64,000 bases of DNA from Stenotrophomonas oahuensis (GTDB lineage Bacteria > Pseudomonadota > Gammaproteobacteria > Xanthomonadales > Xanthomonadaceae), in assembly GCF_031834595.1 (NCBI RefSeq), contig NZ_CP115541.1, positions 1,833,001-1,897,000 of the forward strand, read 5' to 3'. This document shows, one piece after another, positions 18,640-27,333 of this stretch. Each line of letters opens with the position of its first letter. Position 1 is the stretch's first letter. The position numbers and the translations under genes were made by a program. The notes beneath the pieces were generated by a model. It worked only from the letters and a program-made list of their open reading frames with translations. It ran no database searches and had not been told where the DNA came from.

Positions 18640-18780
18640 GGGGCGCTCCAATAGATGAAACAAGATCATCCATAGCCTGAGAAATGATCGTTTGTACCTT
18701 GTCTCCGGGGCGAACACCATGAGGCACCTGAAGTCATTCATGACTTTGGCTCATCTAATTGTCGCCCAGAGAACACAGCC

Positions 18781-19176
18781 ATGCGCGAACGCATCTCCAC
18801 CCAGCCCGACCCTTACGCCCCGTACCTGCTCTCCCAGGGAATCCGCTTCGGCGACCTGGTCTTCATTTCCGGCCAAGCCGCCGGCGGCGAAGACGGCCGT
18901 ATCGTGCCCGGCGACTTCCTCACCCAGGGTCGGCAGGCCTTTGCCAACCTGCGCCGCGCGCTGGAAGCCGGGGGCTCCAGCCTTCACGACGTCATCAAGG
19001 TCACCATCTTCGTAACCAATATGGGCCACTTTCAGGACGTGGTGCAGCTTCGCCGCGAATTCTTCACCGCTCCCTATCCGGCCGACACCATTGCCGAGAT
19101 CAAGGCGTTGTATGACCCCGCTGCAATGATCGAGATTGAAGCCATTGCCGCCGTCTGCGCACCGAAGGTGGCGTGA
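18781..19176 (+). CDS. RidA/YjgF-family protein
   Basis: 131 residues. Family marks: GDLVFISGQAAGGEDG, GRQAFANLRRALEAGGSSLHDVIKVTIFV (shown in part) and the C-terminal AMIEIEAIAAV. RidA proteins deaminate reactive enamine or imine intermediates; this one is of a diverged subfamily, so the canonical activity is not assured. The stop overlaps the start region of the next gene, a flavin oxidoreductase, so they form an operon opposite a LysR regulator. Confidence 0.85.
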   Translation: MRERISTQPDPYAPYLLSQGIRFGDLVFISGQAAGGEDGRIVPGDFLTQGRQAFANLRRALEAGGSSLHDVIKVTIFVTNMGHFQDVVQLRREFFTAPYPADTIAEIKALYDPAAMIEIEAIAAVCAPKVA

Positions 19177-19178
19177 CC

Positions 19179-20246
19179 ATGACCAATGTGCTTGTACAGC
19201 CGACCGCGCTCGGCCGCCTGTCGCTGCCCAACCGACTCGCAGTGGCCCCGATGACCCGCGTCAGTGCCAGTGTCGATGGCCTCGCCAGCGCCCGCATGCA
19301 GGACTACTACGCGGGCTTCGCCGAAGGCGGGTTCGGACTGGTCATCACTGAGGGGCTCTATACCGACCAGGCCTTCGCCCAGGGTTATGCGTACCAGCCT
19401 GGCATGGCCAGCGGAGCGCAGCGCGACGCATGGAAGCCGTTGGTGGCGACGGTGCAGCAGCGCGGTGCGCGCTTCGTCGCCCAGCTCATGCATGCCGGCG
19501 CGCTGTCGCAGGCGAACATCTACCGCACCGGCACGCGCGGTGCCTCCGTAGTGCAGCCCAAGGGGCAGCAGATGACGTTCTATCGTGGTAGTGGACCCTA
19601 TGCGTTGCCTGCAGCGATGACCCAGGCTGAGATCGATGAAGCGGTGGCCGGGTTCGCCCAAGCGGCCGCGCATGCGGCCGCCGCCGGCTTTGACGGCGTG
19701 GAGATCCATGCCGCCAATGGCTATCTGCTGGATCAGTTCATCACCGAAGCCACCAACCAGCGCAGCGACCGCTACGGCGGTGAAGTTGAACAACGATTGC
19801 AGCTGCTGCGCGAAGTGGTGGCGGCCGTACGCGCGGAAGTGGGAGCTGACTTCCCGGTCGGCGTGCGCATCTCACAAGGCAAGGTCAACGACTTCCACTA
19901 CAAGTGGCGTGGTGAAGCCGAGGCCACCGCACTGTTTCGCGAATTGGCAGCACTGCCGTTGGACTTCGTCCACGTGACCGAGTTCGAAGCATGGCAGCCC
20001 GCGTTTGAAGGCAGCCCCTCCCTGGCGCACCTGGCGCGACAGCATAGCGGCCTGCCGGTGATCGCCAACGGCTCGCTGCACGACCCTGCGCAGGCCACCA
20101 CACTGGTTCAACGCGGCCACGCTGACGTCATTTCGCTGGGTCGCGGCGCGCTGACCCACGCCGATTGGCCCAACCGACTTCGCCAAGGGTTGCCTCTGGA
20201 AGCATTCGACCCCGCCATCCTGAGCCCGATCGCCGACCTGAAGTAG
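19179..20246 (+). CDS. Old-yellow-enzyme family NADH:flavin oxidoreductase (1)
   Basis: 355 residues from the ATG at 19179 (a GTG at 19173 is in frame). FMN-barrel marks: LPNRLAVAPMTRVSA, FVAQLMHAGALSQANIY, FDGVEIHAANGYLLDQFITEATNQR (shown in part) with H and N of the catalytic pair, and VISLGRGALTHADWPNRL. It reduces activated C=C bonds or nitro groups with NAD(P)H. With the ridA-type gene it suggests handling of reactive electrophiles. The TAG stop belongs to a SMAG GTAG. Confidence 0.88.
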   Translation: MTNVLVQPTALGRLSLPNRLAVAPMTRVSASVDGLASARMQDYYAGFAEGGFGLVITEGLYTDQAFAQGYAYQPGMASGAQRDAWKPLVATVQQRGARFVAQLMHAGALSQANIYRTGTRGASVVQPKGQQMTFYRGSGPYALPAAMTQAEIDEAVAGFAQAAAHAAAAGFDGVEIHAANGYLLDQFITEATNQRSDRYGGEVEQRLQLLREVVAAVRAEVGADFPVGVRISQGKVNDFHYKWRGEAEATALFRELAALPLDFVHVTEFEAWQPAFEGSPSLAHLARQHSGLPVIANGSLHDPAQATTLVQRGHADVISLGRGALTHADWPNRLRQGLPLEAFDPAILSPIADLK

Positions 20247-20303
20247 AGCCGGGCTTGCCCGGCTGCTTCAAAAAAGAAAGCCCGGCTAGGGAGCCGGGCT
20301 TTC
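20243..20303. terminator. SMAG palindrome plus terminator hairpin
   Basis: GTAGAGCCGGGCTTGCCCGGCT (20243-20264) is followed by an A-rich spacer and GAAAGCCCGGCT-AGGG-AGCCGGGCTTTC (about 20275-20302). Lies between convergent genes; on the minus strand the A-rich stretch becomes a T-tract after the hairpin, so it should stop ax21 read-through. Confidence 0.7.
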
Positions 20304-20365
20304 CATGACGCGTGGGAGAGAGGTCACACGTCACACAACAACGTACTGCATAAATATTTCAACAC

Positions 20366-20938
20366 TTACCACGTGAAGCGTGGCCCAACGAAGTACTCCT
20401 TGTCGCCGCCCTTGGCCAGCTTCACTTCACCGCTCAGGCCCCAGTTCGGGGTGAACTTGGCCTGGGCACCCACGCGGCCATAGAACTCGCCGTCCGGGTT
20501 GATGCCGTGCTTCTTGGTGTAATCCTCGTAGCCGGCCATCGCGTAGCCTTCAAAGTTCGGGGTGAACGCCGTGCGCACGCCCACTTCGGTGCTGTAGCCG
20601 TTGAAGTCCAACCCGTGCTTCGGGTCGAACTTCTGGTACGCCACGCGGGCCACCAGGTCGGTGGTCGGGGCGATGCCGTAGTTGTAGCCGGCACCGATGC
20701 GCCACTGGTCAACGTCGGCGTTGCCGCGCTTGGTTTCCTGCGCGTTGTAGTCACCAAAGATGTGGAAGTTCGGATGCACAGCCACGGAGCCCTTCACGCC
20801 CCAGCCATCCGCATCGCCACCCTTGGCGTCGGTGTTCACGTAACCGCCTTCCACGTAGTTGTACGACAGGCCATCGGCGGCAGAAGCGGCGAACGGCAGC
20901 GCGGCCATCAGGCCCAGGGCAAGCAGAGAGGTCTTCAT
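20366..20938 (-). CDS. ax21: Ax21-family outer-membrane beta-barrel protein
   Basis: 190 residues with signal peptide MKTSLLALGLMAALPFAASA. The mature chain begins ADGLSYNYVEGGYVNTD and consists of alternating beta strands ending in a terminal FVGPRFTW, an outer-membrane closing strand with C-terminal aromatic. This is the Ax21 family of Xanthomonas and Stenotrophomonas, found in the outer membrane and vesicles. Earlier claims that Ax21 is a sulfated elicitor of XA21 or a quorum signal were withdrawn; a porin-like role is the safer reading. AAGGTG precedes the ATG. Confidence 0.88.
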   Translation of the reverse strand: MKTSLLALGLMAALPFAASAADGLSYNYVEGGYVNTDAKGGDADGWGVKGSVAVHPNFHIFGDYNAQETKRGNADVDQWRIGAGYNYGIAPTTDLVARVAYQKFDPKHGLDFNGYSTEVGVRTAFTPNFEGYAMAGYEDYTKKHGINPDGEFYGRVGAQAKFTPNWGLSGEVKLAKGGDKEYFVGPRFTW

Positions 20939-21185
20939 AATCGGGAAACACCTTTTTTATTTTTGGTTTTGCCGACCACACCGCTCGGGGGAGGGGAGAG
21001 AGCGGGTGGTCGACAGGTGTTAATTATCCGTTTGATGACGCAATCGACCCTGAATATTGAACTGACCAGTACATGAATGAAGCGGGGGTTCAGGGAACTC
21101 TTGTCGCTTCTGCCTGGTGATGCTTTCCGTCCCGAGATACCCAAGGCTTGCCCAAGTTCGAAATCTCGTTCAAGAGACTGTGACC

Positions 21186-21598
21186 ATGGCCGAACACGAA
21201 ATACCAATCCTTGCTTCAGGTAAGTGCCCCGCATGTGGTGCGACTGATGCGCTGACTGCATTCAATGGCTCTTTGCCTCTGGCCAGCGGTAGCCTGACCG
21301 TAGACGTTTGACTCAGCAACAGGCAGCACTGCTCGCGGGTGTCGGACCCAATGGCTTCAGTCGATACGAAAAAGGTCATGCACAGCCGGTAGCGGCTGAA
21401 TCGGATCGGGTGCTGCGCGTCGCGCGCGTGGTCAGCGAGGCTGAGCGCGTCTTCGGCGACGCCACAAAGGCGGGCCGCTGGCTCTCCAGTGTCAGCACCA
21501 TTCTCGGTGGCAAGCCACAGGACCTGCTGGCAACCGATGCCGGTGCGCGCGACGTGGAGTACGAGTTGATGCGCATCGATCAAGTGGACTTTGCCTGA
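21186..21598 (+). pseudogene. Decayed MqsA-like antitoxin joined to ParS/MbcA-type domain
   Basis: The first part (ATG 21186) reads ASGKCPACGATD, the start of an MqsA-type zinc domain, and stops at 21309-21311; the second CxxC pair is missing. One base back, the frame from ~21293 gives RRRLTQQQAALLAGVG then FSRYEKGHAQP, the MqsA helix-turn-helix. Directly after, residues RVLRVARVVSEAERVFGDA and LGGKPQDLLATDAGARDVE are the C-terminal domain of Xre-MbcA-ParS antitoxins (DUF2384). So an internal deletion and shift broke an MqsA gene and its HTH is fused in frame to a ParS-like toxin-binding domain. No MqsR or RES toxin gene is next to it. The second half (TTG 21308) could still be made as a 96-residue protein. 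Confidence 0.65.
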
Positions 21599-21609
21599 TG
21601 TGGGTGTTT

Positions 21610-24588
21610 CTACCAGAACCGTTTCAACAACCTTCGCAGGTGTCTGCGCTTACCGCCCTTGAACCCGGCCTTCTCCCATGCGAGTGAGCCGCGGATCTGC
21701 AGAAGGATCTCCGTACCCTGACGGGACGGCGCGGACCGCACCCTCAACGTGCCGCCGACGCGCGCGGCACGCTCGCGCATGCCCGCCACGCCCCAGTGCC
21801 CGGCACCAGCGAGGGCGTCCGGCTGGAAGCCAACGCCATCGTCGCGAATGCGCAGCGCGAACGCGTGCCGCGAGTAACGGATCCGGATTTCAACCGACGT
21901 TGCCTCTGCGTGCTGGAATGCGTTGAGCAGCGCCTCGCGGCCGATCATGTAGGCCTCTTCCCAGACGCGCAGTTGAATCGCTCGGGGTGCGCCTTCCACC
22001 GCCAGGTGCACGGCAGGCATTTCCCGTCCGGCTTCTTCCTGCACGCCCAGCAGCGCCGCCCCAAGGTCGCGTGACTCACCGGAGTGCCGCCGCAGTCCGC
22101 GGACGCGCTCCCGGCCTTCGGAGGCCACACGCTCTGCGGTGTTGATCGCGGACTCCAGTTCGGCCCTGACCGGGTCATCGCCAGCCAGTTTCCGGCTCGA
22201 CGCGTCCAGCCGCAGAATCAGGCCCTGGGTGCTCTGCAGCAGCGTGTCGTGCAGCTCACGGGCAATGCGCTCGCGCTCGCGATGGCGTTCATCCAGCCGG
22301 GAGCGGATGCGGGCTCCCACCTGCCTCAGCCTGAGCAGATACAACAGCCAAAGCACCCCTGCGAACACAATCACGCACAGTGCTCTGAACCACCCGGTTT
22401 CCCAGTAGTTCGGCGCGATGGAGATGACCAGGCTGTCGCCGGTTTCGTTCCAGACGCCATCGTTGTTGCTGGCCATGACGCGGAACACGTAACGGCCATG
22501 GCCCGGGGCGTTGTAGAGCGCGGAACGTTCCGATGTTTCGATCCAGCGGTCGTCGAAACCCTCAAGCCGATAGCGGAACCGCACCCGTTCGGGAATGGAA
22601 AGACTCAGCGCGGTGAAGCCGATGCGCAGGTTGCGCGTGTCGGCGGCCAGTTCAACCTTGCCTTGGTCGAACGGCAGCGCAGTGCCATCTGCTTCCAGAG
22701 AGAGGATCTCTACCGGTGGTGGAATCAGGTTGCGCGCAATCCTGCGGGGGTCGACCGAGACCAATCCGCTGGTGGTGGCGAACCACAACCTGCCGTCGTC
22801 GGAGCGAGCAGCAGTAGGCAAGGGCCGGAACTGCGCGGCGACGCCCGGCAGTCCGTCCAGTGCATTGAACTTCTCATAGCGAGGCCGATCCGTTCCGCCA
22901 AACAGTGCAGGTACATCGGCTGCACGAACATGCAGCACGCCACGGGCTCCATTGAGCCACAGATCCCCTGCCGCATCGGAGACGATGCCACTGATGCCGC
23001 GGAAGTCCTCCAGAACGGCGGGCAGCACGTTGCGCACCCGTCCATCTTCAATCCGCGCCAGACCGCGCTCGCCGCCAATCCACATGGCCTGGCCGTCTTC
23101 GTGCAGCGCCGTCACGTTCCCCACCTGCGGCGCTTCCCCGGTCCACGGTGTCCGAAACCGGTCGCCTTCCATGACCACCACGCCACCGCGTGCAAAACCG
23201 AGCCAGAGCCGGTTGCGGGCGTCGACCTGCATGACCAGCGGCGAGTCGCCCGACGGCAGGCCGGCGCGGTCCTGCACCGGTGTCCAGCGTTCGTGCTGAT
23301 AGCGATGCAGGCCCGGCGTATTCAACGACAGCCAAAGGGCCCCGTCACTGGTGACGGCCATCGCCTGCACGCCGGAACGTGCGGCCACGGGCAGGTCGGT
23401 GATCCTGCGGAACTGCGTGCCTTCCGCTTTCCAGACGCCATCGGGTCCGGCCAGCCATAGGCCGCCGGAGCGGTCACGCTGGATCGCGGTAATCACGGAC
23501 GACAGGGCAAGCGGTTCGCGCGTTGTGGCAGTGACCCGCTGCAGTGGCTGGTTGCGGGTTCCCACCAGCAGGCGGTCACCGTCGGCGGCGATGGCGAAGT
23601 CCTGCGAACCCTCCGGCATCGGAACCTCGGCCAGATTGGCATGGCGGAACCGATCCAGGCCGCGGCTGCTGCCCACCCACAGATTGCCCTCGCGGTCTTC
23701 CAGCAGTGGCTGCAGGTAGTCGGAGCTGAGCCCATCGGAGCGTTGGAAGCGCTCGGGGTGCCGCATCGCATCGCCAGGGGCGAATCGCAGCAGCCCGGCT
23801 CCCAGCGTGCTTGCCCACAGCACGCCATCACGGTCGAACAGCAGGCCCGCCGATGGTGCGTCTTCCCCCGTCCCGGAAAGCGGTCGGATACCGCCGTCCG
23901 CCTCGGCCACCCAGACGGCACCATCCGGAGCCTGCGCGATCTGGCTGACGCGCCCCACCTTGCCCGGCACCGCAACGAAAGCGCTGGAACCCCGCCGTAG
24001 CACCACCATGCCGTTTCCGGTCGCGATCCACAGCGTGCCATCGCGATCGGCGAATACGGTGCGGGCCTGGTGCCCGGGGTAGGCCATTGAAGCGGCCGGC
24101 CGGTTCCAGCGCTGTCCGTCGAAATAGAAAGGGCCGGTAAACGTAGCGGCCCACAGGCGACCGTCGGCGTCCTCGGCCATGCGGTAGACGGTGCTGGTCG
24201 GCAAGCCATGCTGCACCGAGAAATGCCGCAGGTGACCGCCTTCGATCAGGCTGATGCCGCCATAGCGGAATCCCACCCACAACTGTCCGCTGCGGGAGGT
24301 GTACAGCGTGGACACGCTGGTCGCGGGAAATGCACTGGCGTCGGGTGGGATGAAGCGGGTAAAGCGATCGCCGTCGAACCGGTAAAGCCCGATCTCGGTT
24401 CCCAGCCACAGGTAGCCATCGGGCGTCTGCGCCAGCGCGGTGACCTGCCCCGGCGCACCCTCGTTGACCGTCCACGCGGTGTGGTGGAACTGGGCCACCG
24501 AACGCTGCGGATCCAGCGCAACGGCGGACCCGGCCAGCAACAGCAGGCATACGCAGAGAAGGCAAGCCAGGGCGCGCGTGGGGAACAT
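21610..24588 (-). CDS. Propeller-type sensor histidine kinase
   Basis: 992 residues from the ATG at 24588, which is followed by a signal/TM segment (ALACLLCVCLLLLAGSAVA). Residues ~40-690 are repeats of the two-component regulator propeller (pattern DGYLWLGTEIGLYRFDG, GQLWVGFRYGGISLIE and so on), then a Y_Y_Y domain (FRYRLEGFDDRWIE), one membrane helix (~760-780), HisKA_3 H-box RERIARELHDTLLQSTQG and HATPase (LLNAFQHAEATSVEIRI, RDDGVGF). Such kinases normally partner a NarL-type regulator, often for carbohydrate or stress sensing; none is adjacent, so it is an orphan here. Confidence 0.88.
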   Translation of the reverse strand: MFPTRALACLLCVCLLLLAGSAVALDPQRSVAQFHHTAWTVNEGAPGQVTALAQTPDGYLWLGTEIGLYRFDGDRFTRFIPPDASAFPATSVSTLYTSRSGQLWVGFRYGGISLIEGGHLRHFSVQHGLPTSTVYRMAEDADGRLWAATFTGPFYFDGQRWNRPAASMAYPGHQARTVFADRDGTLWIATGNGMVVLRRGSSAFVAVPGKVGRVSQIAQAPDGAVWVAEADGGIRPLSGTGEDAPSAGLLFDRDGVLWASTLGAGLLRFAPGDAMRHPERFQRSDGLSSDYLQPLLEDREGNLWVGSSRGLDRFRHANLAEVPMPEGSQDFAIAADGDRLLVGTRNQPLQRVTATTREPLALSSVITAIQRDRSGGLWLAGPDGVWKAEGTQFRRITDLPVAARSGVQAMAVTSDGALWLSLNTPGLHRYQHERWTPVQDRAGLPSGDSPLVMQVDARNRLWLGFARGGVVVMEGDRFRTPWTGEAPQVGNVTALHEDGQAMWIGGERGLARIEDGRVRNVLPAVLEDFRGISGIVSDAAGDLWLNGARGVLHVRAADVPALFGGTDRPRYEKFNALDGLPGVAAQFRPLPTAARSDDGRLWFATTSGLVSVDPRRIARNLIPPPVEILSLEADGTALPFDQGKVELAADTRNLRIGFTALSLSIPERVRFRYRLEGFDDRWIETSERSALYNAPGHGRYVFRVMASNNDGVWNETGDSLVISIAPNYWETGWFRALCVIVFAGVLWLLYLLRLRQVGARIRSRLDERHRERERIARELHDTLLQSTQGLILRLDASSRKLAGDDPVRAELESAINTAERVASEGRERVRGLRRHSGESRDLGAALLGVQEEAGREMPAVHLAVEGAPRAIQLRVWEEAYMIGREALLNAFQHAEATSVEIRIRYSRHAFALRIRDDGVGFQPDALAGAGHWGVAGMRERAARVGGTLRVRSAPSRQGTEILLQIRGSLAWEKAGFKGGKRRHLRRLLKRFW

Positions 24589-24704
24589 GAAGTGGAAGCC
24601 TGTAGTCTGCACGCCGGTGCGGCATATGCAGGGCGCATCATATGAAACGCACAGGGCAGCGTGAAGCCCGCGCTGGCAACCACGCGCGCGCTGGTAAAGA
24701 AGAC

Positions 24705-24772
24705 GTAGAGCCACGCCCTGCGTGGCTGCGTCGCGACCGGAAGGGTCGAAGCCACGCAGGGCGTGGCTCTAC
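24705..24772. repeat. SMAG doublet
   Basis: GTAGAGCCACGCCCTGCGTG at one end and its full reverse complement ending CTAC at 24772, with about 20 bp between. Lies between a divergent kinase start and a small convergent gene. Confidence 0.75.
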
Positions 24773-24781
24773 GGTGTCGAA

Positions 24782-24997
24782 CTACTCGCTTTCCGCTGCA
24801 GCCAGTGCAGGTGTATCCAGAGTAGGAAGCACCGGCTTGCGCTTGGCAACCACAGGTAAGCCCCCGAGCGGTAACGCCCCGAACTCGCGCCGGATTCCGG
24901 TATTGATGGTTTCCAGGTCACGCGCCATCACGGCGTCGTGGTGGGGGTCGCGCTTCTTCAGCGGTTGAGGCCGGTACCGACTGACGCCGTCTTCCAT
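24782..24997 (-). CDS. Small hypothetical protein, 71 aa
   Basis: Start chosen because GGGAG lies 8 bases before the ATG. The protein is basic and soluble with no signal or membrane segment; it has KKRDPHHDAVMARDLETINT followed by a proline/leucine-rich middle. I do not recognise it. The good ribosome-binding site and the coding-like composition argue for a real gene, but length alone is weak support. Confidence 0.5.
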   Translation of the reverse strand: MEDGVSRYRPQPLKKRDPHHDAVMARDLETINTGIRREFGALPLGGLPVVAKRKPVLPTLDTPALAAAESE

Positions 24998-25159
24998 TGC
25001 CCTGCTCCCTTCATCCGTGGGGCCAGGCCGAACGGCCCGGGGTTGTGGCGGACGTTATCACAGGTTTCGGACCGGTACAGCGCCCGGGATTCCGGCAGCG
25101 CGCCCTCCCGGAATGCGCGATGATGCGTATACGGAACCACCCTGCGAGGGATTGCCACC

Positions 25160-25642
25160 ATGCTTCTCTGGATTCGCTCCGCTCTGGCTTTACTACTCGC
25201 TTCAAACCAGGCGCAGGCCGCGTCCGATGACCCTGGTCTTGTGCTTGTACAGCCTAAGGAGAGGGAATGTTTGGACACGCGGAACCACGGTCGTATCCCA
25301 CTCGTACTCACCAATCGTTCCGCAGGACGCATTGCGTTCCATCTCTCCGCTCCAGGCCAGGAGCGCAACTGGATTCATGCGCGTTCATTCGATATCGACT
25401 TCGGTCCGCTGAACTCCAATGAGAATGTTGGCGTGGTGCTGGATGAGCATTTCCCGTCAGGACGGCAGGTGCGCTTTGACCCGGGTGATCAGATGGACGT
25501 CTTCGTGACTGCCGATATATGGCCAACGCCTGGCTACACCGGAAAGGTCCGCGCCAGATTGAGGGACACAGAAGGCCGCCAGTACGTATCCGAGGAACTT
25601 GACGTTTGCCAAGTGTCCGATGCCGCAGATACAGAGAAGTGA
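25160..25642 (+). CDS. Secreted hypothetical protein
   Basis: 160 residues, GAGGG upstream. Signal peptide MLLWIRSALALLLASNQAQA, cleavage near AQA-A. The mature part looks like an immunoglobulin-like or beta-sandwich domain: VPLVLTNRS-type strands (PLVLTNRSAGRIAFHLS) and a C-terminal ELDVCQV with a cysteine that could pair with C at ECLDT. No known family recognised. It is followed 11 bp later by another exported or membrane protein, so the two are probably one operon. Confidence 0.65.
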   Translation: MLLWIRSALALLLASNQAQAASDDPGLVLVQPKERECLDTRNHGRIPLVLTNRSAGRIAFHLSAPGQERNWIHARSFDIDFGPLNSNENVGVVLDEHFPSGRQVRFDPGDQMDVFVTADIWPTPGYTGKVRARLRDTEGRQYVSEELDVCQVSDAADTEK

Positions 25643-25653
25643 GGAAGTCCATC

Positions 25654-26076
25654 ATGCAGAAATGGAAGGCATCCGCAGTCGGTGTCGTCGCTGTGCTGGC
25701 GATCGTGATCAGTGGGGGATACGGACTTGCGTGGCGTGCGCTGCCGGACTGCGTTGACCCTACTTTTCAGGATGTCCAGCGCCGGGGCGTCACCGGTCTT
25801 GAGTTCGGTGGGCGCAAAGTCGCTCTTGGCAGGGCCGATGTCGTGGCCCGTATCGAGGGACCTTTCCTGGTAGAGACGATGTACTTCGTGCCGTTCGACC
25901 TGCACGGCACAACTCATGTGCAGCGCTACCTCATTCTTCCCTGGGGGCTGCGACAGATTGGAACCAAGGCCTACCATTACGTCGATGCCGGCTGCTCACA
26001 CGAGGCATTCCGCCAATTGGAACTACACCGCCCGGAAAGCGGGCGGTGTAGTGTCCAGTATCATGCCTCAGCGTAA
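25654..26076 (+). CDS. Membrane-anchored hypothetical protein
   Basis: 140 residues from the ATG at 25654. One N-terminal membrane segment (KASAVGVVAVLAIVISGGYG) and a periplasmic domain with two cysteines (PDCVDP and AGCSHE). Family unknown. Paired with the preceding secreted gene. Its last codons contain a perfect hairpin (see 26027) and its end overlaps the end of the convergent flavin oxidoreductase gene by 16 bp. Confidence 0.6.
   Translation: MQKWKASAVGVVAVLAIVISGGYGLAWRALPDCVDPTFQDVQRRGVTGLEFGGRKVALGRADVVARIEGPFLVETMYFVPFDLHGTTHVQRYLILPWGLRQIGTKAYHYVDAGCSHEAFRQLELHRPESGRCSVQYHASA
26025..26053. terminator. Inverted repeat inside the 3' end of a gene
   Basis: CTACACCGCCCG-GAAAG-CGGGCGGTGTAG is a perfect 12-bp stem located inside the last codons of the plus-strand gene and just past the stop of the minus-strand gene. 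It is headed CTAC/GTAG like SMAG elements. It may act as terminator for the minus-strand gene. Confidence 0.55.
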
Positions 26077-27191
26077 GCCGGATAATCGATATACCCCTCC
26101 GCGCCACCGCCATAGAACGACTCGCGCTTCGGCGCGGCCAGCGGCCAACCGTTCTTCAACCGCGCCACCAGATCCGGGTTGCTGATGAAGCTGGCACCAA
26201 ACGCGGCCAGGTCGATCACGCCTGCGTCGATCAGCTGCTCGGCGCGTTCGCGGGTCATGCCACCGGCCAGTATCAGCGCGGTCTTGGGCAGGTGAGGCTT
26301 CAGGCTGTGCAGCAGGCCTTCGAAACCACCCTCGCCGCTGCCGTCCGCCGGCCGGTCGCCCATCTTGTAGCCCGACTGGTCCATCAGGTGCACATACGCC
26401 AGCTCGCGCTTGCCGATCTCACGAACAAGAGCGGTATAGGTGGCGCCAATCTCGGGATACAGCGGCATGTCGAACAGCTGGCCATAGGGCGAAAGGCGAA
26501 TCGCGGTGCGGTCCTTGCCAATGCGCGCCACCACCGCATCAATCACCTCCAGGGTGAAGCGCAGGCGGTTCTCCAGCGTGGCAGCGGAGTAGGCGTCGGT
26601 GCGGTCATTCACCAGCGGGTTGAGAAACTGCTCATGCAGGTAACCGTTGGCACCGTGGATTTCCACGCCGTCAAACCCTGCCTCGATGGCGTTGGCGGCG
26701 GCCTGTGCGAAGGCTTCCACGATGCGCGGAATCTCGGCGGTTTCCAGCTGGCGCGGCGCCGGGGTTTCAATCAACGCCGCTTCGCCCTGCGGGTTATAGC
26801 CGAACGCCTGCGCACCCACTGCCTGCCTGGAGCTGGCGCTGACCGGCTGCTGGTTGTCGAACTGGATGGTGGGATGGGACACGCGGCCCACGTGCCACAG
26901 CTGGGCGAACATGCGGCCGCCGTTGGCGCGCACTGAGTTGGTGGTGAGCCGCCAGCCGGCAATCTGCTCCGGGGTGAAAATGCCCGGGTTGAACAGGTAG
27001 CCCTGGCCCTCGCGCGAGATCGGGGTGCCCTCGCTCACGATCAGGCCGGCGCTGGCACGCTGGCTGTAGTACAGCGCGGTGCGCTCGTCGGCGGCGTCGT
27101 GCGGGGCACGGGCGCGGGTCAGCGGGGCCATCACCACGCGGTTCTTCAGGGGGGTGCCCGCCAGGTCAAAGGGTTCAAACAAACGGCTCAT
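26061..27191 (-). CDS. Old-yellow-enzyme alkene reductase, NemA-like (2)
   Basis: 376 residues. Marks of the NemA/OYE branch: LKNRVVMAPLTRARA, QLWHVGRVSHPT, FDGVEIHGANGYLHEQFLNP with the H-x-x-N substrate pair, RLSPYGQLFDM, and the C-terminal AFGASFISNPDLVARLKNGWPL with YGGGAEGYIDYP. It reduces electrophilic alkenes, N-ethylmaleimide or nitro compounds with NADPH and FMN. A LysR gene is divergent, the usual arrangement for redox- or electrophile-induced OYE genes. Confidence 0.92.
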   Translation of the reverse strand: MSRLFEPFDLAGTPLKNRVVMAPLTRARAPHDAADERTALYYSQRASAGLIVSEGTPISREGQGYLFNPGIFTPEQIAGWRLTTNSVRANGGRMFAQLWHVGRVSHPTIQFDNQQPVSASSRQAVGAQAFGYNPQGEAALIETPAPRQLETAEIPRIVEAFAQAAANAIEAGFDGVEIHGANGYLHEQFLNPLVNDRTDAYSAATLENRLRFTLEVIDAVVARIGKDRTAIRLSPYGQLFDMPLYPEIGATYTALVREIGKRELAYVHLMDQSGYKMGDRPADGSGEGGFEGLLHSLKPHLPKTALILAGGMTRERAEQLIDAGVIDLAAFGASFISNPDLVARLKNGWPLAAPKRESFYGGGAEGYIDYPAYAEA

Positions 27192-27286
27192 AGGTTGTCC
27201 TGCAGTAGGGAAGGGGCGCAGGGGACTGCGCGCTGCCCATCAAGCTAGGGGCTTGCGAAACGGGCTACAATCACGCCGTCCGGCAA

Positions 27287-27315
27287 ATCACTATTGCTGG
27301 AATCGCAATTTGCCA
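27287..27315 (+). promoter_or_regulatory. LysR-type operator between OYE and LysR genes
   Basis: ATTGC-TGGAATC-GCAAT (27293-27309) is an interrupted palindrome of the T-N11-A type, flanked by GCAAAT at 27283 and TTTGC at 27310-27314. It lies in the 142-bp divergent gap, 25 bp before the LysR ATG. Confidence 0.6.
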
Positions 27316-27333
27316 ACCGGTGCCCCGCCGCCC

